Positions 1 to 7,490 of a DNA stretch of 40,091 nt are shown piece by piece. The notes below the pieces were generated by a model. It was not told the origin of the DNA and searched no databases. It worked only from the letters and a program-made list of their open reading frames with translations. Source of the stretch: Acidimicrobiia bacterium (GTDB taxonomy: Bacteria > Actinomycetota > Acidimicrobiia > Acidimicrobiales > Bin134); assembly GCA_022821445.1 (NCBI GenBank), contig JAJEDQ010000121.1, positions 1-40,091 of the forward strand. Reading direction: 5' to 3'. A program made the position numbers and the translations under genes. Within the stretch, counting starts at the first letter, position 1. Each line of letters starts with the position of its first letter.

Positions 1-513
1 CTGCGGTCGAAGTTCGGCATGGTGCTCCAAGACACCTGGCTCTTTGGCGACACCATCTGGGAGAACCTCCGCTACGGCAACCCCGACGCCACCGACGACC
101 AGATCCTGGAGGCCGCCCGGGTCACCTATGTGGACCGGTTCGTCCCCTCGCTGCCCGACGGCTACGACACCGTGATCAACGACGAGGGCGACAACATCTC
201 CGCCGGCCAGAAGCAGCTCCTAACCATCGCCCGGGCCTTTTTGGCCGACCCGGCGATCCTCATCCTCGACGAGGCCACCTCATCGGTGGACACCCGCACC
301 GAGGTGCTGATCCAAGAGGCCATGAACGCCCTGCGGGCCGACCGGACCAGCTTTGTCATCGCCCACCGCCTTTCCACCATCCGCGGGGCCGACACCATCG
401 TGGTGATGGACGGCGGACGCATCGCCGAGCAGGGCTCCCACGAAGAACTCCTAGCCCGCGCCGGCCCCTACGCCGACCTCCACGCCGCTCAATTCGCCGG
501 CCAAGCCACCTGA
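1..513 (+). CDS. ABC transporter ATP-binding/permease protein, C-terminal part
   Basis: This is the nucleotide-binding domain of an ABC exporter whose 5' part lies before the window; the frame is open from base 1 and 170 residues are visible. It hydrolyses ATP to drive substrate movement across the cytoplasmic membrane. Visible motifs, in order, are the Q-loop (MVLQDTWLF), the signature motif in the variant form NISAGQKQ instead of LSGGQ, the Walker B segment [12 protein letters not shown] and the H-loop VIAHRLST. The Walker A motif and the membrane domain would be upstream. The ISAGQ variant and the Walker B wording resemble MsbA/MdlB-like half-transporters. The substrate cannot be told from this fragment. 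Confidence 0.93.
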   Translation: MRSKFGMVLQDTWLFGDTIWENLRYGNPDATDDQILEAARVTYVDRFVPSLPDGYDTVINDEGDNISAGQKQLLTIARAFLADPAILILDEATSSVDTRTEVLIQEAMNALRADRTSFVIAHRLSTIRGADTIVVMDGGRIAEQGSHEELLARAGPYADLHAAQFAGQAT

Positions 514-542
514 CCCCCACCGCGGCGAACCCGCCAAAAATG

Positions 543-627
543 CGGAGGGGGTGGGATTCGAACCCACGGTGACTTGCGCCACACACGCTTTCCAAGCGTG
601 CCGATTCGGCCGCTCTCGCACCCCTCC
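543..627 (-). tRNA. tRNA-Ser (anticodon GGA)
   Basis: On the minus strand a complete class II tRNA can be folded. The acceptor stem GGAGGGG (627-621) pairs with CCCCTCC (550-544). The anticodon arm is CACGC-TTGGAAA-GCGTG with anticodon GGA at 593-591. There is a long variable arm, and the T-arm contains GGGTTCGAATCCC. The discriminator base is G at 543 and CCA is not encoded. It reads UCC/UCU serine codons. It lies between the ABC transporter gene and the SRP RNA, on the opposite strand to both. Confidence 0.96.
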
Positions 628-719
628 GGAAGTTAGGGAATTTACCGCACACCGACGGGCGGTCCTGCACCGGTTGCCGCTATCCTGACGACATCTGGGC
701 CGTGGGCCCGGTTTGGAAT

Positions 720-825
720 GTGATGGTCGGGTCCTGTGCAACGCCAGCCCGTGAACCGAGTCAGGGCCGGGAGGCAGCAGCTCTCAGCGGATCCTGGGGT
801 GTGCCGCAGGCCGCCTGGCCATCAC
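720..825 (+). ncRNA. ffs: Signal recognition particle RNA (small bacterial type, 4.5S)
   Basis: The conserved domain IV is clear: GTCAGGGCCGGGAGGCAGCA sits at 760-779. A GGGA tetraloop (GNRA type) is closed by GCC/GGC, and the asymmetric AGCAG side of the Ffh-binding loop follows. The ends pair as a long hairpin: TGATGG at 721-726 with CCATCA at 819-824, continuing as (T)CGGGTCCTG against CAGGCCGCCTGGC. Size is about 105 nt. The RNA forms the SRP with Ffh for co-translational targeting of membrane and secreted proteins. Location just upstream of dnaX is common in actinobacteria. The exact 5' and 3' ends are inferred from the pairing. Confidence 0.93.
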
Positions 826-893
826 TTTCGAGACCGGAGACCCACGGCCCGACTGATTACGCCCGACTGGGCCTAGCTGTCGCTCAGTCTGAG

Positions 894-899
894 TAAAGT
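894..899 (+). promoter_or_regulatory. Leaderless -10 box of dnaX
   Basis: TAAAGT lies 7 nt before the ATG of dnaX and no Shine-Dalgarno sequence is present. This is the TAnnnT-N6-9-start pattern seen at many genes here, and it supports the start at 907. Confidence 0.6.
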
Positions 900-906
900 C
901 GGCGCA

Positions 907-2763
907 ATGGCCCTTCAGGCGCTGTATCGACGCTATCGACCGGGTTCCTTCGCGGAGCTGCGGGGGCAAGAGGCCGTCGTTCGAGCCCTCCAGAACGCGG
1001 TCCAACAGGGCCGAGTCGGTCATGCCTACCTGTTCAGCGGTCCTCGGGGTACCGGCAAGACCAGCACGGCTCGCATCCTGGCCAAGGCCCTCAATTGCAC
1101 CGACTTGAGCAGCGACGGCGAGCCCTGCGGCAAGTGCCAGTCGTGCCTGGACATCGCCAACAATGCTTCTTACGACCTCATCGAGCTCGACGCCGCTTCC
1201 AACAACAAGGTGGACGACGTCCGCGACCTCATTTCCCGAGTGGCGATGGGCTCTCCCGGCCAGGCCAAGGTGTATGTGCTGGACGAGGTCCACATGCTCA
1301 CTCCTGGAGCGGAGAACGCTCTGCTGAAGACACTCGAGGAGCCCCCCGACCATGTGGTGTTCGTGCTGTGTACCACCGAGCCCCACAAAGTAGTGCCCAC
1401 CATCCGCAGTCGCACCCAGCACTTGGAGTTCAACCTCATCGACGGCGACGTGCTGGCCGACCACGCCCGCTGGGTGGTGGAGCAGGCCGGACTGGAAGTG
1501 GACAACGACGCCATCAACCACGCCGTCCACCGGGGGGCCGGATCGGCTCGCGACACGCTGTCGGCCCTCGATCAGATCGTGGCCGCCGGCGGTGTCGCTG
1601 ATCGGCTCGACGCGGTGGACGCCATCGTGGAGGCGCTAGCCGGTCAAGACTACGGCCCTGCATTTGTCGCGGTGCATGAAACCCTGCGGTCGGGCCGGGA
1701 GCCCCGGATTATCGGCGAGGCCCTCCTCGATCGATTGCGGAATGCCTTCTTGAGCAAAATGGGCGCCGACTTGAGCCACCTCACCGATGCCCAGCAGGAA
1801 AGCGCCCGGACCACCTCCGCGCAGATTCCCCCGGCCGGACTCACCCGTGCCCTAGAGGTACTGGGGAGCGCCCTGGTGGATATGCGTCAAGCTCCCGATC
1901 CCCGGGTGGATTTGGAAGTGGCACTGGGACGACTCACCCGTCGAGACCTCGACACCGACATCAGCGCCCTGCTGGAGCGCGTCGAGCGCCTGGAGCGCCA
2001 CGGTCCTCTCCCGTCCACCCCCTCGACGGGTAGCACCGACCCCGTTCCCGCCTCCCCGGACTCCCCCCCCAGCAGCAGCCCGAGCAGCGGACATGAGCGA
2101 GCCCGAGCCGCCATTGCCCAGCTCCAGGCCAAACAGACCTCAGACACCGAGCCCCGTCCGGCGGCATCTGTCCCCCAGGATTCCGATTCCGACGCCGCAC
2201 CGGCAGCCGATCGAGCCCCGCGCCCAACGCTGGGAGCAGTGCGAGCTGGACGAGCGCCTGCGACTTCACCAAGCAGTCCAGAGGCCGCCGGAGCCACCAC
2301 GGTCACCGGCGATACCGATGCATCCCTGCCCAGTCGAGAAGAGATGGTCGTGGCCTGGGCCGACGCCATCCTGGGCAACCTTCCCAACCGGGCCCGGATC
2401 CGCTTCCAGGCCGGCCGCTTCATCGCCAACGATCCCCGAAGCGTGGTGTTCGTCCTGTCTGATCAAATCCACCTGAACCGCTGCGAGGAAGTCCGCGAGG
2501 CGGTAGACGACGCGCTCCGAGAGTACTTCGGACGGCCCGTGCCGCTGCGTCTGGCCATCGATGACGACAGCACCGCACCGCCTCCCGACATTCAGCCGGC
2601 ACCGGCGCCTCCCGCCCACGATGAAGTCGAGGCCGTCGATCCCGATGAGCTGATCGACGAGGAAACCGCCACCAAAGAGGCCATTTCCAATCTCATGGCG
2701 GCATTTCCCGACTCCGAACTCGTCACCTTCGATCCGCCCGCCTCGAACAGCCAGCGGGGGTAG
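907..2763 (+). CDS. dnaX: DNA polymerase III subunit gamma/tau
   Basis: Clamp-loader ATPase of the replicative polymerase, 618 aa. The N-terminal AAA+ domain (about 1-220) has the Walker A motif GPRGTGKTS near residue 45, a zinc-binding module with CGKCQSC, the Walker B/DEVHML motif and the sensor 1 segment [15 protein letters not shown]. Domains II and III follow to about residue 355. A low-complexity Pro/Ser/Ala linker (about 365-475) then leads to a conserved C-terminal domain (about 480-560) that in tau-type proteins contacts polymerase and helicase. No A-rich slippage site of the E. coli kind was seen, so only the full-length form is expected. The next gene is recR, 2 nt after the stop. 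Confidence 0.96.
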   Translation: MALQALYRRYRPGSFAELRGQEAVVRALQNAVQQGRVGHAYLFSGPRGTGKTSTARILAKALNCTDLSSDGEPCGKCQSCLDIANNASYDLIELDAASNNKVDDVRDLISRVAMGSPGQAKVYVLDEVHMLTPGAENALLKTLEEPPDHVVFVLCTTEPHKVVPTIRSRTQHLEFNLIDGDVLADHARWVVEQAGLEVDNDAINHAVHRGAGSARDTLSALDQIVAAGGVADRLDAVDAIVEALAGQDYGPAFVAVHETLRSGREPRIIGEALLDRLRNAFLSKMGADLSHLTDAQQESARTTSAQIPPAGLTRALEVLGSALVDMRQAPDPRVDLEVALGRLTRRDLDTDISALLERVERLERHGPLPSTPSTGSTDPVPASPDSPPSSSPSSGHERARAAIAQLQAKQTSDTEPRPAASVPQDSDSDAAPAADRAPRPTLGAVRAGRAPATSPSSPEAAGATTVTGDTDASLPSREEMVVAWADAILGNLPNRARIRFQAGRFIANDPRSVVFVLSDQIHLNRCEEVREAVDDALREYFGRPVPLRLAIDDDSTAPPPDIQPAPAPPAHDEVEAVDPDELIDEETATKEAISNLMAAFPDSELVTFDPPASNSQRG

Positions 2764-2765
2764 TC

Positions 2766-3386
2766 ATGGACAGCGCAAGCAGCGTCTATGCCGCCCCGGT
2801 CCAGGTGCTGATCGACGAGCTGGGCCGTTTGCCGGGCATTGGCCCCAAATCGGCGCAGCGCATCGCCTTCCATTTGCTGAAGGTGTCCGAGCAAGATGCG
2901 CTGAGGCTGGCTGATGCCATCAAGGAGGCCAAGGCCCGAATTCAGTTCTGCCAGCGGTGTTTCAACATCAGCGAGCATTCCGAATGCGAGCTGTGCGCTG
3001 ACCATCGCCGCGACCCGGCGGTCTTGTGCGTGGTGGAGGAGCCTCGCGACATTGTGGCCCTGGAGAAGACCCGGGAGTTCCGAGGCCGGTACCACGTGCT
3101 CGGCGGGGCCATCAACCCCATTGAGGGCATCGGCCCCGACCAACTCCGTGTCAAAGAGCTGCTGGCCCGCATCAACGACGAAAACGTCACCGAGGTCATC
3201 TGCTGCACCAACCCCAACATCGAGGGCGAGGCCACTGCCATGTACCTGGCCCGCCTCATCGAGCCGCTCGGGGTGGCCGTGACCCGAATCGCCAGCGGCC
3301 TCCCGGTGGGCGGTGATCTGGAATACGCCGACGAGCTGACCCTCAGCCGCGCCTTGGAGGGTCGCCAGCGCATCTCAGCAGGCTGA
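2766..3386 (+). CDS. recR: Recombination protein RecR
   Basis: 206 aa, the usual RecR length. RecR with RecO (and RecF) loads RecA on SSB-coated gaps during daughter-strand gap repair. The N-terminal helix-hairpin-helix ([19 protein letters not shown], about 15-34) is followed by a C4 zinc finger ([16 protein letters not shown], about 59-74). A Toprim domain comes next ([14 protein letters not shown] and later [16 protein letters not shown]). A Walker-B-like C-terminal part closes the protein. The ATG lies 2 nt after the dnaX stop, so translational coupling is likely. In many bacteria a ybaB/ebfC gene sits between dnaX and recR; here there is none. Confidence 0.97.
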   Translation: MDSASSVYAAPVQVLIDELGRLPGIGPKSAQRIAFHLLKVSEQDALRLADAIKEAKARIQFCQRCFNISEHSECELCADHRRDPAVLCVVEEPRDIVALEKTREFRGRYHVLGGAINPIEGIGPDQLRVKELLARINDENVTEVICCTNPNIEGEATAMYLARLIEPLGVAVTRIASGLPVGGDLEYADELTLSRALEGRQRISAG

Positions 3387-3417
3387 GTCCCTAGGCCCTC
3401 CAAGGAAAGACGTAACC

Positions 3418-3555
3418 GGCTGAAAAACCAGCCTGCAAACGCAAGACACCGCCTTAGCGAGTCGGGCGGGGGGCATTGGGAACCGACACGCATAAGGCGG
3501 TGCTTGTTTGTTTCAATTACATTACAAAGATGACGAAACGAAGTCAAGTCATCTT
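3418..3555. terminator. Structured convergent intergenic region (probable bidirectional terminator)
   Basis: The 182-nt gap between the converging recR and thiolase genes holds three inverted repeats. The first is a small hairpin GGCTG/CAGCC (3418-3422/3429-3433). The second is a long stem pairing 3436-3455 (CAAACGCAAGACACCGCCTT) with 3493-3510 (TAAGGCGGTGCTTGTTTG), imperfect by small bulges, with a nested GTCGG/CCGAC stem inside. The third is a perfect 8-bp stem AAGATGAC/GTCATCTT (3527-3534/3548-3555). The plus-strand side of the long stem runs into T-rich sequence (TTGTTTGTTTC), as in an intrinsic terminator. A small RNA is the alternative reading. Confidence 0.55.
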
Positions 3556-3568
3556 GGACTTGTAACAA

Positions 3569-4747
3569 TCAGACTTCGACTAGGAGCGCATCCCCCTGAC
3601 CGCCGCCGCCGCACAGCGCAGCTGCTCCCAAACCGCCGCCCCGACGGCGGAGCTCGTGCAACAACGCAAGCACTATGCGGTTTCCACTGGCTCCGATGGG
3701 GTGGCCCAAGGCAATGGCCCCGCCGTTCACGTTCACCACATCGTCGGAAATCCCCAGGTCGGCCATCGACGCCAGAGCCACCGCGGCAAACGCCTCGTTG
3801 ATCTCAAACAGGTCCACCTCGCCCAGGCTCCGATCGGCCGACTTGAGCGCCTGGAAAATGGCCCGCGACGGCTGGGTGAGCAGCGAGGGATCGGGTCCAG
3901 CCACCTGGCCGTAGCCCACATAGGCGCCCAGCGGCTCCACGCCGAGATGCTCAGCCCGCTCTCGACTGGCCACCACCAGCGCGCTGGCCCCGTCGGAGAT
4001 CTGTGAGGCGTTGCCCGCGGTGATGTTGCCCGACTCGGCGAACGCCGGGCGCAGTCGGCCCAGCGACTCGGCGGTGGCGTCGGTGCGCACCCCCTCATCG
4101 GCCGGCACCGTCACTGGATCGCCCCGGCGCTGGGGCACCTCCACCGGCACCATCTCGTCGTCGAACCGACCGGCGGCCGCGGCGGCCGCGGCCCGCTGAT
4201 GCGACTGGGCTGAGAACGCATCCTGGAGCTCACGGGGCAGGCCGCTCGACGCGGCGTACTTCTCGGTCCCCGTCCCCATGGCACAGTGATCGAAAGCGCA
4301 GAACAGCCCGTCGTACATCATGGAGTCCACCAGGTCACCGTCGCCCAGGCGATACCCCTCCCGGGCCTTGGTCAACAGGTAGGGCGCCTTGGTCATCGAC
4401 TCCATGCCTCCGGCCACCACGATTTCGGCGTCGCCCGCGGTGATCATCTGGTGGGCCAGGTAAATGGTGTTGATGCCCGACAGGCACACCTTGTTCACTG
4501 TGGTAGCCGGCACCGTCATCGGGATGCCCGCCCCCACCGCCGCCTGTCGAGCCGTGGCCTGACCCTCACCGGCCAACAGCACTTGACCCATGAACACGTA
4601 GTCCACCTGCTCGGGGGCCACGCCCGCCCTCTCCAGCGCGGCCCGAATGGCCAGCGCCCCCAGCTCGGTCCCCCGAAACGACGCCAGCCCGCCCGACATC
4701 TTTCCGATGGGCGTGCGGGCCCCGGCCAAGATCACCGTTTCACTCAT
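3569..4747 (-). CDS. Acetyl-CoA acetyltransferase (thiolase)
   Basis: 392 aa, standard length for a biosynthetic-type thiolase. It condenses two acetyl-CoA to acetoacetyl-CoA or performs the reverse thiolysis in fatty acid or butanoate metabolism. The nucleophilic cysteine is C88 in NKVCLSGIN. The C-terminal catalytic elements are NEAFA, GHPIGASG and CGGGGQGDA. The ATG is preceded by a clear Shine-Dalgarno GGAGAAG (minus strand, plus coordinates 4750-4756). It is one of the few genes here with a leader and ribosome-binding site. It is transcribed divergently from the exonuclease gene, with -10 boxes that overlap. Chain-length preference cannot be judged from the sequence. Confidence 0.93.
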   Translation of the reverse strand: MSETVILAGARTPIGKMSGGLASFRGTELGALAIRAALERAGVAPEQVDYVFMGQVLLAGEGQATARQAAVGAGIPMTVPATTVNKVCLSGINTIYLAHQMITAGDAEIVVAGGMESMTKAPYLLTKAREGYRLGDGDLVDSMMYDGLFCAFDHCAMGTGTEKYAASSGLPRELQDAFSAQSHQRAAAAAAAGRFDDEMVPVEVPQRRGDPVTVPADEGVRTDATAESLGRLRPAFAESGNITAGNASQISDGASALVVASRERAEHLGVEPLGAYVGYGQVAGPDPSLLTQPSRAIFQALKSADRSLGEVDLFEINEAFAAVALASMADLGISDDVVNVNGGAIALGHPIGASGNRIVLALLHELRRRGGGLGAAALCGGGGQGDALLVEV

Positions 4748-4784
4748 TGCTTCTCCCTTGTCTGTCCGCCTTCGATGCCGAACA

Positions 4785-4793
4785 GGATACGGT
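4785..4793. promoter_or_regulatory. Overlapping divergent -10 boxes (thiolase / exonuclease)
   Basis: The minus strand reads TATCCT at 4790-4785, upstream of the thiolase leader. The plus strand reads TACGGT at 4788-4793, 6 nt before the GTG of the exonuclease gene. The two -10 elements share three base pairs, so the two promoters probably exclude one another. Confidence 0.5.
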
Positions 4794-4799
4794 CGCGAT

Positions 4800-5675
4800 G
4801 TGCGGGTCCACCTTGTTGACGGGACATATGAGCTGTTCCGCTACCACTTCTCCCCGGGCAACCGCGACGCCGAGCGGGGAGCGGCCCGGGGCGTGGTACA
4901 CAGCATGCTCCAGCTGGTGGACGACGGGGCCACCCACATCGGAATAGCCACCGATCAGGTGATCGAGTCGTTCCGCAACGAACTGTGGCCCGGCTACAAG
5001 ACCGGCGAAGGGGCGCCCCCCGAGCTGATGGCCCAGTTCCCCCTGGTGGAGGAGGCCCTAGCCGCCGCCGGTTTCTGCATCTGGCCCATGGTCAGGCACG
5101 AGGCCGACGACGCGATGGGCGCTGCGGCCCGCAAGGCCGCTCTGGCTCCTGAAGTGGAGCAGGTGCTGATCTGCACCCCCGACAAAGACCTGGCCCAATG
5201 CGTCACCACCGATGGGCGCATCGTGCAATACGACCGCCGCCAACAGAAACTCATCAACCACCAAGGGGTAGTGGACAAGTTCGGGGTGGCACCCGAGTCG
5301 ATCCCCGACTACCTCGCCCTGGTGGGAGACACCGCCGACGGCTTCCCCGGCCTGGCCGGCTGGGGCGCCCGCTCCACCGCGACGGTGCTGTCCCACTACA
5401 TCCACCTGGAGAACATCCCCGACGCCGTCGGCCAGTGGGAGGTGAGCGTGCGGGGTTCGGCCAAGCTGGCCGCCACCCTGGCCGAGAACCGGGAGCTCGC
5501 CATGCTGTTCCGTCGCATCGCCACCATCGACGACGGTGCCCCGACGTTTGATGGCCTCGACGAATTAGAGTGGGCCGGCCCCACCCCGGAGTTCCCCGAG
5601 CTGATGAGCAGATTGGGCGGCGACCATCTTGTTGAGCGGGCCGACGACCTGAAGCGCCGATTGGGAAAGGCCTGA
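4800..5675 (+). CDS. 5'-3' exonuclease (PIN/H3TH flap-nuclease family)
   Basis: 291 aa, a stand-alone relative of the 5' nuclease domain of DNA polymerase I. It would remove 5' flaps or RNA primers in repair and replication. The start is the GTG at 4800, giving MRVHLVDGTYELFRYHF, where the first aspartate is the usual N-terminal metal ligand; the leaderless -10 TACGGT agrees. Further acidic motifs are HEADDAMGAAARKAA and CTPDKDLAQCV. The helix-three-turn-helix region is near FGVAPESIPDYLALVGDTADGF with the glycines of PGLAGWGARS. There is no polymerase domain. A longer frame runs upstream into the thiolase gene but has no support. Confidence 0.85.
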   Translation: MRVHLVDGTYELFRYHFSPGNRDAERGAARGVVHSMLQLVDDGATHIGIATDQVIESFRNELWPGYKTGEGAPPELMAQFPLVEEALAAAGFCIWPMVRHEADDAMGAAARKAALAPEVEQVLICTPDKDLAQCVTTDGRIVQYDRRQQKLINHQGVVDKFGVAPESIPDYLALVGDTADGFPGLAGWGARSTATVLSHYIHLENIPDAVGQWEVSVRGSAKLAATLAENRELAMLFRRIATIDDGAPTFDGLDELEWAGPTPEFPELMSRLGGDHLVERADDLKRRLGKA

Positions 5676-5689
5676 AAGGAAGACCAGAT

Positions 5690-6826
5690 ATGCGTACTGC
5701 GGTCACCGAGATGTTTGGCATCGAGTTCCCGATACTGGCCTTTACCCACTGCCGCGATGTGGCCGCCGAAGTCAGCCGGGCCGGTGGATTGGGCGTGCTG
5801 GGCGTTGTCGGACACACCGAGGAAGACCTGGAAACCGATCTGGCGTGGATCCAAGAGCAGGTCGGCGACCGCCCCTTCGGCGTCGATCTTGTGGTTCCCG
5901 CCCGCTACGAGGGCGTCGAGCAGGGCGGGCTGGACGTGGAGCAGGCCCACTCGCTCATCCCCGCTGAGCACCGGCAATTTCTCGACGAGCTGCTCGAGCG
6001 CTATGACGTGCCGCCGCTGCCGCCCGACGACAGCTCACCCCGGGACTGGGGTCCCGCGGCCCCGCTGTCGGGCCGCCGGGCCGGTCGCCAACTCGAGATC
6101 GCCTTGGCCTACCAGCCTGCGCTGGTGGCCAACGCGCTGGGCCCGCCGCCCCCGGAGATGATCGAACAGAGCCATGCCGGCGGCGCCCGGGTCGCCGCCC
6201 TGGCCGGCCGGGCCGCCCACGCCGCTCGCCATGTGGCTGCCGGCGTCGACATCATTGTCGCTCAGGGATACGAGGCCGGCGGTCACACCGGAGAGGTGGG
6301 CTCCATGGTCCTCATCCCCGAGGTAGTGGATGCGGTGGCCCCCGTGCCGGTGTTGGGCGCCGGGGGCATCGGCCGAGGGCGCCAAATGGCCGCAGCCATG
6401 GCACTAGGGGCCCAAGGGGCATGGTGCGGCTCGGTGTGGCTTACCACCGAGGAGGCTGAGACCCACCCCGCGGTCAAGCAGAAGTTCCTGGCTGCTGGAT
6501 CGTCTGACACGGAGCGGTCCCGCACTATCACCGGCAAGCCGGCCCGGATGCTGCGCTCGGCCTGGACCGAGGAGTGGAACCGGACCGATACCCCCGACCC
6601 TCTCCCCATGCCGCTTCAGATCATGCTGACCGGCGAGCCCCGCCGCCGCATCGACCGGGTGGCCCACCACCCCGGCAGCGGCGCCGAGAAGCTGACCAAC
6701 TATTTCGTCGGCCAAATCGTGGGTGCCATGAATCAATCCCTGCCCACCCGCCAAGTGGTCTACAACCTCGTCGAGGAGTTCATCGAGGCCGTGGAAGGCC
6801 TCCAGTCTCAACTCGACGACGGGTAG
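5690..6826 (+). CDS. Nitronate monooxygenase-family flavoprotein
   Basis: 378 aa TIM-barrel flavoprotein of the 2-nitropropane dioxygenase/nitronate monooxygenase family. Members oxidise alkyl nitronates with FMN, and many actinobacterial members have unknown substrates. The N-terminus (TEMFGIEFPILAFTHC, then AGGLGVLGVVGHTEEDLE) is typical. The FMN phosphate and active-site region is visible as VAQGYEAGGHTGEVG and VLGAGGIGRGRQMAAAMALGA. An insertion of about 90 residues around 80-170 (rich in Pro, Glu and Arg) separates the early barrel strands, so it is not a minimal nitronate monooxygenase. The start follows a good ribosome-binding site (AAAGGAAG). It may be co-transcribed with the exonuclease 14 nt upstream. 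Confidence 0.85.
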   Translation: MRTAVTEMFGIEFPILAFTHCRDVAAEVSRAGGLGVLGVVGHTEEDLETDLAWIQEQVGDRPFGVDLVVPARYEGVEQGGLDVEQAHSLIPAEHRQFLDELLERYDVPPLPPDDSSPRDWGPAAPLSGRRAGRQLEIALAYQPALVANALGPPPPEMIEQSHAGGARVAALAGRAAHAARHVAAGVDIIVAQGYEAGGHTGEVGSMVLIPEVVDAVAPVPVLGAGGIGRGRQMAAAMALGAQGAWCGSVWLTTEEAETHPAVKQKFLAAGSSDTERSRTITGKPARMLRSAWTEEWNRTDTPDPLPMPLQIMLTGEPRRRIDRVAHHPGSGAEKLTNYFVGQIVGAMNQSLPTRQVVYNLVEEFIEAVEGLQSQLDDG

Positions 6827-7383
6827 AGCAGCTCCAACGCCTCATCAATCGAACGCGCCCGCTGGATGATCCCCGCCTTCTCGGGCTTGATGAACCCAAC
6901 ATCGACAAGCTGTTGGTGAAACGCGGCCAACGGCGCCCAGAACCCATCCTCATCCAACAACACCACCGGCTTGTACCGCCCGCCCTCATGCAGCCCCAGC
7001 TGCGTCCAGGTGGCCGCTTCAAACAACTCCTCCTGGGTCCCCAACCCGCCCGGCAGGGCACAGAACCCGTCCGACAGCGAGTACATGAGCTGCTTGCGCT
7101 CGTGCATGTCGGCCACTAGGTGGAGCTCGGTCAGCCCCTGATGGGCCACTTCAATCTCGTCCAGGAAGTTGGGGATCACCCCGATCACCTCGCCGCCCGC
7201 GGCCATGGTCGCGTCGGCCATCACCCCCATGAGCCCGACCCGTCCCCCGCCGAACACCACCCCAATGCCCTCGTCAGCCAGCCGCCGCCCCAAATCAGCC
7301 GCCAATTCCGCAAACCCCGCCTCAGTCCCCAGTGACGAGCTGCAAAAGACCGCCACCCGCCTCTGCCCCGGATCCAAAGCCAC
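6808..7383 (-). CDS. LOG family protein (TIGR00730 Rossmann fold)
   Basis: 191 aa from the chosen start. The family is named for cytokinin riboside 5'-monophosphate phosphoribohydrolase; bacterial members release a base from a nucleoside monophosphate. Diagnostic motifs are VAVFCSSS at the N-terminus, FGGGRVGLMG, the MHERKQLM segment and the nucleotide-binding motif PGGLGTQEEL. The start is the GTG at 7383, because TAGCCT lies 7 nt upstream on the minus strand as a leaderless -10. An in-frame TTG at 7416 would add 11 residues, and a GTG at 7356 is also possible. The 3' end overlaps the converging nitronate monooxygenase-like gene by 19 bp. Confidence 0.88.
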   Translation of the reverse strand: MALDPGQRRVAVFCSSSLGTEAGFAELAADLGRRLADEGIGVVFGGGRVGLMGVMADATMAAGGEVIGVIPNFLDEIEVAHQGLTELHLVADMHERKQLMYSLSDGFCALPGGLGTQEELFEAATWTQLGLHEGGRYKPVVLLDEDGFWAPLAAFHQQLVDVGFIKPEKAGIIQRARSIDEALELLYPSSS

Positions 7384-7390
7384 GAGAGTG

Positions 7391-7396
7391 AGGCTA
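7391..7396 (-). promoter_or_regulatory. Leaderless -10 box of the LOG-family gene
   Basis: TAGCCT on the minus strand ends 7 nt before the GTG at 7383. It decides the start over the in-frame TTG at 7416. Confidence 0.5.
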
Positions 7397-7475
7397 CCCA
7401 CCTCTTCCCCACACAAAGGAAGTCGTTGATCCTCAACCTGCCAAACACGACACGCTCAACAACCAAGACCCCATG

Positions 7476-7481
7476 TAGCCT
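7476..7481 (+). promoter_or_regulatory. -10 box of the acyl-CoA carboxylase beta gene
   Basis: TAGCCT lies 9 nt before the ATG at 7491, and no Shine-Dalgarno sequence is seen. The transcript is leaderless or has a very short leader. Confidence 0.45.
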
Positions 7482-7490
7482 GTCACCACA

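Noticed and set aside
702-896. Plus-strand frame of 64 codons
   Set aside because: It lies across the SRP RNA, has no protein-like composition or start signal, and is explained by the RNA gene.
2041-2320. Programmed frameshift site in dnaX
   Set aside because: The Pro/Ser-rich linker has C-runs but no A6-7 slippery sequence with a following stem as in E. coli.
4647-4799. 50-residue N-terminal extension of the exonuclease into the thiolase gene
   Set aside because: The extension is antisense to thiolase codons, the family begins at the VHLVDG strand, and TACGGT is placed for the GTG at 4800.
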